Shown: positions 24,438 to 32,262 of the stretch, in pieces
How the letters are laid out: the number at the start of each line of letters is the position of its first letter
Numbering within the stretch: the first letter of the stretch is position 1
DNA from: an uncultured Clostridia bacterium
Lineage (GTDB): Bacteria > Bacillota > Clostridia > Oscillospirales > Ruminococcaceae
Length of the DNA stretch: 64,000 nt
NCBI GenBank assembly: GCA_947627465.1
Contig: CANQWD010000011.1
Location: forward strand, 1 to 64,000
Direction of reading: 5' to 3'
Notes under the pieces: generated by a model
The model's input: the letters and a program-made list of their open reading frames with translations, nothing else
The model's database searches: none
Told to the model about the DNA's origin: nothing
Made by a program: the position numbers and the translations under genes

Positions 24438-25640
24438 ATGAGATCAAAAAAAACAGCGGCTATCATAGCGGCGGCAACAGCGGCGCTTCTCATGCTTACG
24501 GGCTGCCAAAGCATGAACACTTCAAGCGTTCCGACAATCAGTGTAAATCCCGTGAACACGGGAAATTCTTCCGCAAACTCGCAAACGAGCGCAAAGAGCA
24601 GCAAAACGGAGAGCAATAAAACGGAAAACAGCAAAACCGAAAGCAGCAAAGCGGAAAGCGGAGCGGCTTCGGAGCCGATATCTTCCGAGACTGAAAGCAG
24701 CTCGGAACAGTCCGCTTCCGAACCGGATACCTCAACTCCGGGCGTAAAAGGCGAACTTTCGGGCACCATTATCGTGGACGCTACGGGTCGCGGTATGCCT
24801 ATCTTTGGCGGCGGCACGGGAGAAACGTATGCTTCCGCGCTGAACGAGGTGGCTCAAAAGGTCGGCGCGGGCAGCGAGGTCAACGTGTTCTCGATGATAG
24901 TGCCCACGCAAGGCTCTTTCTATATGCCCGAGGGAATGAGCATGGCAAGCGAATGGGATTGCATTCAAAACGTCAACGATCAGCTTAACGGCATTATTCC
25001 CGTGGACGCGTACACAGCTCTTTCAAAGCACACGGACGAGGAGATCTACGCGCGCACGGATCACCACTGGATGCAGCTCGGCGCTTACTACGCGGCGGAG
25101 GAATTCGTAAAAACGGCGCAGATAAGCGAGCCGTTTACGCCGCTTTCGGAGTACGAAAGGCGCGATATCGCGGGATATCTCGGAACGCTTTACGGCTACA
25201 GCAACGAGAACGCCACAATGGCGGCGAACCCCGAAACATTCACCTACTACATCGCGCCAAACGACTTCTCGACCTATTATATGAACCCCGAGGATTATGA
25301 TTTTACGCAGGGAACAATGTTCGTAGATCAGCCGACGAGTTCGTCTTACAGCACGTTTATGGGCGGCGACGAGAAAGTAGTTCATGTGCAGACGGACGTT
25401 ACAAACGGCAGAAAACTGTTGGTAGTCAAGGACAGCTATCCCAACGCGCTCATTCCTTGTCTTACAGGCTCATTTGAAGAAATTTGGTCGGTGGATATGC
25501 GCTATCTTGAGGAAATGAAGAACTTCCCGACGAGTATTTCTCAAATCGTGCGCGACAAGGGCGTTACGGACGTGCTGTTCTGTATGGACACGTTCAGCGC
25601 CGTGGGAGAAAACGCGAACCATCTCCCGGGAATAGTTTAA
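24438..25640 (+). CDS. DHHW-family lipoprotein 3 (AlgX/AlgJ-like acyltransferase domain)
   Basis: 400 aa from ATG 24438, behind AAGGGGG. Lipobox LTGC, linker rich in Ser, Lys, Thr and Glu with repeated SKTES-like units (about 35-100), then the domain with ARTDHHWMQLGAYYAAEEF (about 206) and VVKDSYPNALIPCLTGSF, so the predicted Asp, His and Ser are all kept. An 80-bp gap before it contains the small stem acggtt/aaccgt. Probable extracellular acyltransferase paired with the MBOAT protein. Confidence 0.85.
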   Translation: MRSKKTAAIIAAATAALLMLTGCQSMNTSSVPTISVNPVNTGNSSANSQTSAKSSKTESNKTENSKTESSKAESGAASEPISSETESSSEQSASEPDTSTPGVKGELSGTIIVDATGRGMPIFGGGTGETYASALNEVAQKVGAGSEVNVFSMIVPTQGSFYMPEGMSMASEWDCIQNVNDQLNGIIPVDAYTALSKHTDEEIYARTDHHWMQLGAYYAAEEFVKTAQISEPFTPLSEYERRDIAGYLGTLYGYSNENATMAANPETFTYYIAPNDFSTYYMNPEDYDFTQGTMFVDQPTSSSYSTFMGGDEKVVHVQTDVTNGRKLLVVKDSYPNALIPCLTGSFEEIWSVDMRYLEEMKNFPTSISQIVRDKGVTDVLFCMDTFSAVGENANHLPGIV

Positions 25641-25670
25641 CAATTGATAATGTACAATTGTGGGGGTATT

Positions 25671-27464
25671 ATGCTTAGTGAACTGTGTTACCCGTTCGAC
25701 GGCGACGAGATAATGACGAAAAAAAAGAAGCTTCTGCGGCTTCTCAAGGAAAACGAGAGCGGCGGCGTGCCTTTGCGTATCGCCGTGCTCGGCGGCTCTA
25801 CCACCTCGGACATCGTGAAAGTGCTCGAACTGTTTTTGCGAAACCGAGGAATTGTTCCAACGTTCTATGAAAGCGAATACGCGCAGTATCAAAACGACGC
25901 GCTGTTCGGAAATCCCGAATTGGACGCGTTTAAACCCGAGGTGGCGTTTATTCACACCTGTTCGCGAAATATTGAGGAAAAGCCCATCGTGGGCGAGGAC
26001 GAAAAAAGCGTTTCGGATAAACTGGAACGCGAATACGCTCGGTATGAGAGAATGTGGACGGCGCTTTCGGAAAAATTCGGGTGCGTTATCATTCAGAACA
26101 ATTTTGAGCTTCCGAGCGAACGTCTTCTCGGCAGCCGCGAGGTCGGCTGCGCTTACGGGCGTATCGACTTCATTACGCGGCTGAACTGCAAGCTTTACGA
26201 CTACGCGCAAAATCACGCGAATTTCTACATTCACGACATAAACTACCTTTCAGCGGCTTACGGCTTGGAAAAATGGCACGAGCTTCGGCACTGGCACTTG
26301 TATAAATACGCGATGAGCGTTTCGGCTATCCCCGAATTTTCCTACAGCTTATCGAATATAATTTGTTCTGTAATGGGCAAGAATAAGAAAGTCCTCGCGC
26401 TCGACCTTGACAACACCCTTTGGGGAGGCGTTATCGGCGACGACGGTCAGGCGGGTATCGAGATAGGTCACGAAACGCACGAGGGACAAAGCTACCTCGC
26501 TTTGCAGAAATTCATCAAGGCGCACAAGGAACTCGGCGTTCTGCTAACGGTCTGCTCCAAAAACGACCCCGAAAACGCTCTCGAGGGACTAAATCACCCG
26601 GACGGCATTCTGAAGCCCTCGGATTTCGCGCTTATCAAGGCGAATTGGAACGAGAAGTCGCTGAACCTTGAGGAAACGGCTTCCGAACTCAATCTCCTGC
26701 CCGAGAGCTTTGTATTCGTCGACGACAATCCCGTGGAATGCGACATTGTAAAGGCGCAGCTTCCCGAGGTAACGGTGATAAACTTTGAAAACCCCGAAGA
26801 ATGTATACGCGATATCGACAAATGCGGCTTGTTTGAGGTAACGAACCTCTCCGCCGACGACGCGAAGCGCGGCGAGATGTACGCGGCAAACGCTCAAAGA
26901 GCGGCGGCGGAAAAGAAATTCGCGACTTACGAGGAGTTTTTGGCTTCTCTGGAGATGTCGGCGGTTATCGGCGAGTTCGACCCCGTACATATTCCGAGAA
27001 TTACGCAATTAACCAACAAGAGCAACCAATTCAACTGCACGACCAAACGCTACACTCAAGCCGAAATGGAAAGCGTGGCGCAAAGCTCGAATTACATCAG
27101 GCTCTGCGGAAGATTAACGGACAAATTCGGCGATAACGGCATAGTGTCGGTGGTTATCGGCGAGAAGCGCGGCGCGGAACTTCACATTGACTTGTGGCTG
27201 ATGAGCTGCCGCGTATTAAAGCGCGGAATGGAATACGCTATGATAAACCGCCTTGTCGAGGAAGCGAAAAAAGCGGATATCAAGACGGTTTACGGTTACT
27301 ATTATCCCACCAAGAAGAATGCTATGGTAAAGGAGCTTTTCGGAGATTTCGGGTTTACGAAAATATCCGAGGCCGAGAACGGAAACACTGTTTGGGCGCT
27401 GGACGTGAACGCGTATACGCCCAAGACCGTGTATATCGATATAAAGGAGAATGACAATGGATAA
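25671..27464 (+). CDS. FkbH-type HAD-IIIC protein with GNAT-like C-terminus
   Basis: 597 aa from ATG 25671, behind GGGGG. N-terminal 200 residues are an SGNH-like region (LRIAVLGGSTTSDIVKVL). A HAD-IIIC phosphatase-like domain starts near 240: LALDLDNTLWGGVIGDDG, then LTVCSKNDPENA and FVFVDDNPVECD. The C-terminal part (about 420-570) has the GNAT-like region typical of FkbH proteins (ITQLTNKSNQFNCTTKRYT). FkbH enzymes take a three-carbon glycolytic phosphate and load glyceryl on an acyl carrier protein. The adjacent ACP gene overlaps its end by 8 nt. In this block it probably makes the acyl donor; glyceryl as the actual group is an inference. Confidence 0.85.
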   Translation: MLSELCYPFDGDEIMTKKKKLLRLLKENESGGVPLRIAVLGGSTTSDIVKVLELFLRNRGIVPTFYESEYAQYQNDALFGNPELDAFKPEVAFIHTCSRNIEEKPIVGEDEKSVSDKLEREYARYERMWTALSEKFGCVIIQNNFELPSERLLGSREVGCAYGRIDFITRLNCKLYDYAQNHANFYIHDINYLSAAYGLEKWHELRHWHLYKYAMSVSAIPEFSYSLSNIICSVMGKNKKVLALDLDNTLWGGVIGDDGQAGIEIGHETHEGQSYLALQKFIKAHKELGVLLTVCSKNDPENALEGLNHPDGILKPSDFALIKANWNEKSLNLEETASELNLLPESFVFVDDNPVECDIVKAQLPEVTVINFENPEECIRDIDKCGLFEVTNLSADDAKRGEMYAANAQRAAAEKKFATYEEFLASLEMSAVIGEFDPVHIPRITQLTNKSNQFNCTTKRYTQAEMESVAQSSNYIRLCGRLTDKFGDNGIVSVVIGEKRGAELHIDLWLMSCRVLKRGMEYAMINRLVEEAKKADIKTVYGYYYPTKKNAMVKELFGDFGFTKISEAENGNTVWALDVNAYTPKTVYIDIKENDNG

Positions 27465-27705
27465 GCAGAAAATAACGGAGCGCCTGACAGAGGTATTCAG
27501 AGACGTTTTCGACGACGAGGAATTGGAAATTTCCGAAGAAACCACCGCCGACGACATCGAGGAGTGGGACAGTCTCGAGCACATCAGCCTTATCTCGGCT
27601 GTGGAAAAGGCGTTCAAAATGCGCTTTACAATGAAAGAGGTAAGCGGTATGAAGAACGTCGGCGAGATGATAGACATTCTTTGCGAACGCGCTAAAAAGT
27701 GCTGA
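27457..27705 (+). CDS. Acyl carrier protein
   Basis: 82 aa from ATG 27457 (AAGGAG seven bases upstream), overlapping the FkbH stop. Acidic four-helix protein with DSLEHISLI; Ser39 is the predicted phosphopantetheine site. The context makes it a dedicated carrier for the FkbH product rather than the fatty-acid ACP: it is the last gene of the MBOAT-DHHW block and is followed by a terminator. No dedicated phosphopantetheinyl transferase gene is adjacent. Confidence 0.9.
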   Translation: MDKQKITERLTEVFRDVFDDEELEISEETTADDIEEWDSLEHISLISAVEKAFKMRFTMKEVSGMKNVGEMIDILCERAKKC

Positions 27706-27710
27706 ATCGA

Positions 27711-27743
27711 AGCTCCGCGAGGTTTTATCCGCGGGGCTTTTTT
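27711..27743 (+). terminator. Terminator closing the acyl-transfer operon
   Basis: Stem agctccgcg / ccgcggggct and TTTTTT. Confidence 0.85.
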
Positions 27744-27792
27744 ACAAAACGGTTACAAATTATTACAAATAATTACAGATCGCCCAAAATCG

Positions 27793-27821
27793 TTGACAAA
27801 AAGGTTCTGCAAAGTTATAAT
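27793..27821 (+). promoter_or_regulatory. Consensus promoter
   Basis: TTGACA 27793, 17-nt spacer, TATAAT 27816, 47 bp before the membrane protein start. Confidence 0.9.
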
Positions 27822-27867
27822 ATAATCAATACGGAGGATTGAACCAATCAACGAAAAGGGGGGCGTT

Positions 27868-28638
27868 ATGAAAAATAAGCTGAAAAGGATACCGTTTACA
27901 AGAATAATCGCAATTTTGATCGCCGCGATGTTTTTGCTGCCGATCTTGTTTTGTGTGTTGTGGTGGGGCGTGTTTGGAGACAGACCGAAAAAAGCTGTTT
28001 TTGGCGAGGATTGTTTCGATATCTCGTTTGAAAACGCGCCCGAAGGAACTTTGTACCTCGACCCGCTGATAAAACTAAGCATCTCCGACCCGAACTACAC
28101 CGAATTTTCCGCCGCGCCCGTTATAGAAGATCATACGGGTGAAGGAACGACAACGACCCCCGTCGCTATCGACACGGATAGCGAAATAACGAAGCTTGTC
28201 GATGACGGCTATGTCAGTATGTCGCTGCACTTTAAAGGCAGCAGCGGCGTACAAATCGTAAAGCACAAAGGTTCTCCCGAAGTAAGACTCTCCTGCGATT
28301 GGTTTGACCGCGAATGCGATTATGATCAATTTCAAAAGTACTGCAAAAAGTTAAAAGCCGCGTATGTTGACGAAAACGGACGCGTTCTGAAAATAACGAA
28401 CGTTTCAAAAACGACATATGACCCTCTCGAACCGCCCGCGCTTATAGCCGACGGCGACAGGCTCACTCACAGAATTTGGGATATGGCGCCGTGGCAATAC
28501 GTTACTCTCTATGTCGTTATGGCGCTTGAACCGCTCTCGTTTATCGCTCTTATCGTGTTCATAATCTTAGCTCTGATAAACAGGGCGCGCGAACGAAAAG
28601 CGATCAAAGAATTGACGGATAACGAGCGCAGATCTTAG
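27868..28638 (+). CDS. Two-pass membrane protein of unknown function
   Basis: 256 aa. A membrane segment near each end (about 13-35 and 210-238) holds an outer domain of about 170 residues with FGEDCFDISFENAPEGTLYL and a Thr-rich turn (HTGEGTTTTPVA). The short C-terminal tail (RARERKAIKELTDNERRS) is charged and cytoplasmic. AAGGGG precedes the ATG. I recognise no family. It has its own consensus promoter, and the next promoter starts 26 bp after its stop, so it is monocistronic. Confidence 0.6.
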   Translation: MKNKLKRIPFTRIIAILIAAMFLLPILFCVLWWGVFGDRPKKAVFGEDCFDISFENAPEGTLYLDPLIKLSISDPNYTEFSAAPVIEDHTGEGTTTTPVAIDTDSEITKLVDDGYVSMSLHFKGSSGVQIVKHKGSPEVRLSCDWFDRECDYDQFQKYCKKLKAAYVDENGRVLKITNVSKTTYDPLEPPALIADGDRLTHRIWDMAPWQYVTLYVVMALEPLSFIALIVFIILALINRARERKAIKELTDNERRS

Positions 28639-28664
28639 CGCTTTACCGGAATTTCTTTCCGCGC

Positions 28665-28693
28665 TTGACAATATCGATAAAAAAGAGTATAAT
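28665..28693 (+). promoter_or_regulatory. Consensus promoter of lipoprotein gene
   Basis: TTGACA 28665, 17-nt spacer, TATAAT 28688, 20 bp before ATG 28714. Confidence 0.9.
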
Positions 28694-28713
28694 AAACGCA
28701 AAGGAGGACAAAA

Positions 28714-29349
28714 ATGAACAACAAATTTGTTTCTTGTTTGACTTGCACGGCGCTTATCTTGCTTTTACTCGGCGGCTGCGGAGAAAAAACGGTATCGGAA
28801 AACGAACCGCAAAATCACACGTCGTCTCAAATCGCATTGAGCACTTCCGAAAACAAATCCGACATCGCCGAAAAAATGCCCTCGATCGTTTTTCTGCACA
28901 GGCTAAAAGAATACGATTCAAAAGCAAAATACGACGGGTATGTTTTCACTGATGTTGCATTTTATGACAGCAATGGGAATTACTGTAAAGTGACAAGTTC
29001 CGAAAAAATGCAGCTGACTATCAACAAACTTATCGAAGAATACGAAGCCGGGAAGCTCGCCGGCAGTATCGAGATCGTATCAAAATGCGATACGTCTGAA
29101 CTTAAAGCGAACTACAAAAAACTCTGCGGATTATCGAAAAACGCGGATTTTGCGTTGAACAACGGCGATAAGGGCGAAGTTGTTCCCGCTGTTGAAGCCC
29201 CCATAGATACTTGGTACGGGATTTACTTTGACAGCGCAGAACGCAAAGAAATTCTCTTTCGTCAAAAAGACGTCGCGGGCAACCATACGCCTAACGATGA
29301 AAGAGCGACTGAAATATATGAATGGTTCCTTAAATCAATCAGGGAATAA
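28714..29349 (+). CDS. Lipoprotein of unknown function
   Basis: 211 aa. Signal peptide with lipobox LGGC, Ser/Asn linker, then a mixed alpha/beta domain of about 150 residues with KYDGYVFTDVAFYDSNGNY and VEAPIDTWYGIYFDSAERK. The family is not known to me. GGAGG lies upstream of the start; the metallopeptidase gene follows 14 nt after the stop with its own AAGGAG, so read-through transcription is likely. Confidence 0.6.
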   Translation: MNNKFVSCLTCTALILLLLGGCGEKTVSENEPQNHTSSQIALSTSENKSDIAEKMPSIVFLHRLKEYDSKAKYDGYVFTDVAFYDSNGNYCKVTSSEKMQLTINKLIEEYEAGKLAGSIEIVSKCDTSELKANYKKLCGLSKNADFALNNGDKGEVVPAVEAPIDTWYGIYFDSAERKEILFRQKDVAGNHTPNDERATEIYEWFLKSIRE

Positions 29350-29363
29350 AAAGGAGAAACAAT

Positions 29364-30071
29364 ATGTACTTTGACTGGACTTATCTTATTTTCGTGGTTC
29401 CCGCGATGATATTCGCGATGATAGCGAGCGCGGGCGTGGATTCGACTTTCAAGAAATACTCAAGGCAGCTCTCCTCGCGCGGCATAACGGGCGCTCAGGC
29501 AGCGAGGTTCGTGCTGGACAAAAACGGCTTGCAGAATATCCCGATAGAGATGATAAGCGGCAAGCTTACCGACCACTACGACCCGCGCGCGAACGTCATT
29601 CGGCTCTCCCCCGACGTTTATTCGGGAACGTCCACCGCTTCTATCGGAGTTGCGTGCCACGAGGTAGGACACGCGATACAGCACGCGACGGGCTACACTC
29701 CAATTAAAATACGCACGGCGATAGTGCCGATAACGAATATAGGCTCCAAGCTCGCCGTACCGCTTATCCTTATCGGGATACTGCTCGGTTCGCTCGGGGA
29801 GTTTTTCGTGTGGCTGGCATATGCCGGAATTATCCTGTATTCGCTCACTGTGGTGTTTCAGCTTGTTACACTCCCGACGGAGTTTAACGCTTCGCACCGC
29901 GCCTTAGTGACGATACGCGACAACGGGATTTTGACTAATGATGAACTCAGCGGCGCGCGTAAAGTCCTCACGGCGGCAGCAATGACTTACGTGGCGGCTT
30001 TGGCGGTCGCGCTCGGACAGCTTTTGCGGCTTATCATTATTGTGAACGGCGGACGTTCGCGGAGGAACTGA
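29364..30071 (+). CDS. Zinc metallopeptidase, Zn_peptidase_2 (PF04298) family
   Basis: 235 aa. The zinc site HEVGHAIQH (VACHEVGHAIQHATGY, about residues 92-100) and the three-helix membrane layout match the widespread YugP-type membrane peptidases: one segment at the N-terminus, two around 125-165 and one at the C-terminus. ITGAQAARFVLDKNGL and DHYDPRANVIRLSPDVY are the usual conserved blocks. Substrate unknown. The following gene starts inside its TGA (ATGG overlapping), so the two are coupled. Confidence 0.9.
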   Translation: MYFDWTYLIFVVPAMIFAMIASAGVDSTFKKYSRQLSSRGITGAQAARFVLDKNGLQNIPIEMISGKLTDHYDPRANVIRLSPDVYSGTSTASIGVACHEVGHAIQHATGYTPIKIRTAIVPITNIGSKLAVPLILIGILLGSLGEFFVWLAYAGIILYSLTVVFQLVTLPTEFNASHRALVTIRDNGILTNDELSGARKVLTAAAMTYVAALAVALGQLLRLIIIVNGGRSRRN

Positions 30072-30862
30072 TGGACGAAAAACAACGAATTAACGAAATA
30101 TTCACGCGGGCTTACGCTCCCTACGAGCTTGAAGGCTTTGTTTACGCGCCGCGCTCCGAGAACGAAATGCCCGAGTTTAAGGATAAAAAACTCGGCGTGC
30201 TTGCATATCAAGTTGAACTTCGCCGCGCCGAGGACATACACGTCGGTTCTACATTGGCGGGGCGGGAGATTTACGCGAACCTCATTGAAATGCTGAAAAC
30301 CGAGCGCGGCGTACATATTGAAAGCCTGCTTGCAGTGATAGGCTCTGTAGGCGGATATTGGCTTATGAGAGCCGTAACGCAGAGTATGAAAGCGGTGGTT
30401 GAAAGCGACGCTGCTGCGGGCGGGAACATAATAGCGAAAATTGGAGAGGCTCTTTCGATATACATTTGCGAAACCCAAGGCGGCGAAAATTATCTTTTCG
30501 GAGACAAAATTGCCTTTGAGTTCTGCTCGTTTTATATGACTGCCAAGCAAACCAACAAACCGCCCTTTGACGCGCTGAAACCGCTGTCAATTCGCTCCGC
30601 CGAAACCGCGGGTACTGCGGAGTATTGGAAAACGCCGTTCGACGAAACTGTCGGGAGATCTCCGAGGGAACTTTCGGAAATGTTCCGCGAAAAGTTCTTT
30701 GAGATATTCGAGATCTATCTTCGTTATCCGCAGGAACGTATGCTGGCGTTCGCGATCGCGGCGCAGAATGCCGTTAAACAAGCGGACAAAACTATCGGAA
30801 AAGAAAAAGCGCTCTCGATACTCGCCGAATACGGCTGGAGAACCGCTCATTTCTTTGGATAA
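30071..30862 (+). CDS. Unknown protein coupled to the metallopeptidase
   Basis: 263 aa, soluble, no signal. Contains GFVYAPRSENEMPEF, a small hydrophobic segment VIGSVGGYWLMRAV, KIGEALSIYICETQGGENYLFGD and an alpha-helical C-terminus with EYWKTPFDETVGRSPRELSE. I recognise no family. The 1-nt overlap with the metallopeptidase stop suggests both act together, perhaps as a regulator or substrate-handling partner, but nothing in the sequence proves this. Confidence 0.55.
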   Translation: MDEKQRINEIFTRAYAPYELEGFVYAPRSENEMPEFKDKKLGVLAYQVELRRAEDIHVGSTLAGREIYANLIEMLKTERGVHIESLLAVIGSVGGYWLMRAVTQSMKAVVESDAAAGGNIIAKIGEALSIYICETQGGENYLFGDKIAFEFCSFYMTAKQTNKPPFDALKPLSIRSAETAGTAEYWKTPFDETVGRSPRELSEMFREKFFEIFEIYLRYPQERMLAFAIAAQNAVKQADKTIGKEKALSILAEYGWRTAHFFG

Positions 30863-30927
30863 CTTTGGAATGTAACAGAATTTGCATGGCGTTTTTGTGA
30901 AAATTATCCAAAAATCCTCCCAAACTA

Positions 30928-30956
30928 TTGCATTTTTCAATCAAATATGTTAAAAT
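30928..30956 (+). promoter_or_regulatory. Promoter of hpf
   Basis: TTGCAT 30928, 17-nt spacer, TAAAAT 30951. Confidence 0.8.
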
Positions 30957-30961
30957 GTATA

Positions 30962-31030
30962 TAGAATGATACCGATCGAGGTATATGGCTCGAATGCTTT
31001 CTCCAAACCATTGCCTCTGCTCATTCTAAC
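30962..31030 (+). promoter_or_regulatory. Structured 5' leader of hpf
   Basis: Of the ~92-nt leader, the first 65 nt fold on themselves: agaatga (30963) pairs with tcattct (31020), enclosing atacc/ggtat. The ribosome site GGGAGG is just outside, so the fold could control transcript stability or initiation. Confidence 0.45.
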
Positions 31031-31054
31031 ATCTAACATGGGAGGACTGAAAAT

Positions 31055-31573
31055 ATGAAAGTTACAATAACCGCAAAGAAGATGAACATCTCGCAGTCGT
31101 TCAACGACTACGCCGAGCAGAAGCTTGGCGCGAAGCTCGACCGCTTTTTCCCCGAAGAAGCCGAAGCGAAAATAACCTTGGCGGAACGCCGCGACGTGAT
31201 AATCTTGGAGCTTACGGTAAACTATAACGGAATTATCTACCGTGCGGAGCAGACCGCAAAGGATAAAAACGACGCGCTGGACGTTACGATAGACCGTATT
31301 ATCCGCCAAATCAGGAAGCAGAAAACAAAAGTCGAGAAAAGTCTGCGTGCCAACGCGTTTGAGGGCTTGGCTCCCGAGACTGAGGAAAGCGAATACGAAG
31401 TAATCCGCGAGAAGAAATTCAGACTTCGTCCGATGAACATTGACGAAGCAATACTCCAAATGAATTTGCTCGACCACACGTTCTTTATGTTCAAGAACGC
31501 CGAAACGGGCGCTGTGAACGTAGTCTACAAGCGCGACGAGGGCAACTACGCAGTGCTTGTTCCCGAAGAATAA
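31055..31573 (+). CDS. hpf: Ribosome hibernation promoting factor, long form
   Basis: 172 aa, the long HPF typical of Firmicutes. The N-terminal domain (about 1-95) starts MKVTITAKKMNISQSFNDYA and binds the 30S decoding region; the C-terminal domain (about 115-172: RLRPMNIDEAILQMNLLDHT, then GAVNVVYKRDEGNYAVLVPE) dimerises to make 100S ribosomes in stationary phase. GGGAGG lies before the ATG. Monocistronic between a promoter and a perfect terminator hairpin. Confidence 0.95.
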   Translation: MKVTITAKKMNISQSFNDYAEQKLGAKLDRFFPEEAEAKITLAERRDVIILELTVNYNGIIYRAEQTAKDKNDALDVTIDRIIRQIRKQKTKVEKSLRANAFEGLAPETEESEYEVIREKKFRLRPMNIDEAILQMNLLDHTFFMFKNAETGAVNVVYKRDEGNYAVLVPEE

Positions 31574-31590
31574 ACGTCGATTATCAAGCC

Positions 31591-31625
31591 GATCCCTCGC
31601 TCAAACGGACGAGGGATCTTTATTA
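31591..31625 (+). terminator. Terminator of hpf
   Basis: Perfect gatccctcg/cgagggatc stem then TTTATTAT. Confidence 0.85.
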
Positions 31626-31652
31626 TAGCACAGAGAAACGAGGTGATGTAAA

Positions 31653-32183
31653 ATGAACGCGGAGCAAAACGCGCTCGGGCGGGTGCTTTTGATATCCAAG
31701 ACGGTATACTCGGCGATATCGGAGGGTGAGATAACGCTTAACGTTCCCGCGCTTCTTGACAGCCTGTCGGCGGTGCTGTCGCATTTGAACGATGAAAAAC
31801 AACCGATCGCAAAGCTGCTCCGACGGCTGAAAACGGAGATAAAGTCAAAGAATGGAGCGTTTTATCCGACCGTTAAGCAATACTTTTCAAAAATCTATCC
31901 CGTGCTCGAGTATGATTTCGTTAAAGCCGCAAAACACGTCCCCGCAATCATTTACGGCAACGACAAAATATGCGCGCAGTTCGTGGCGGGCGACCGCAGC
32001 CGCGTTAAAGCAATGTGCGAAGCGATGAAAAGCTATCCGGGCTTCCTGTTCGGAGAGTTTGAGGCGCTCTCGGACAAGCAGTTCTACGACCTTGTTTTCG
32101 GATACTATCCGAAGCTCTATGAGAATGAGGATTTTATGGGCGAGATGAAAGGGCTTTTTACGGAAAACGCAAAGGAAAAATAA
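31653..32183 (+). CDS. Helical protein of unknown function
   Basis: 176 aa, soluble, mostly helical, no motif I can name. Contains LLDSLSAVLSHLNDEKQPI and KSYPGFLFGEFEALSDKQFY. GAGGTG upstream of the ATG. Convergent with the EF-G-like gene; the two share a bidirectional hairpin terminator. No clear promoter is seen in the 30 bp after the hpf terminator (only a TTTATTATAG that might serve as -10). Confidence 0.5.
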   Translation: MNAEQNALGRVLLISKTVYSAISEGEITLNVPALLDSLSAVLSHLNDEKQPIAKLLRRLKTEIKSKNGAFYPTVKQYFSKIYPVLEYDFVKAAKHVPAIIYGNDKICAQFVAGDRSRVKAMCEAMKSYPGFLFGEFEALSDKQFYDLVFGYYPKLYENEDFMGEMKGLFTENAKEK

Positions 32184-32223
32184 ACGAGCGCTCGCCGTTC
32201 TTTCCCCAAATACGACAAAATTA

Positions 32224-32250
32224 TTCCCCCGCCGTTGGCGGGGGAATTGG
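32224..32250. terminator. Bidirectional terminator
   Basis: ttcccccgcc/ggcgggggaa stem between the stops of two convergent genes. Confidence 0.75.
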
Positions 32251-32262
32251 TTATAGTTTTGC

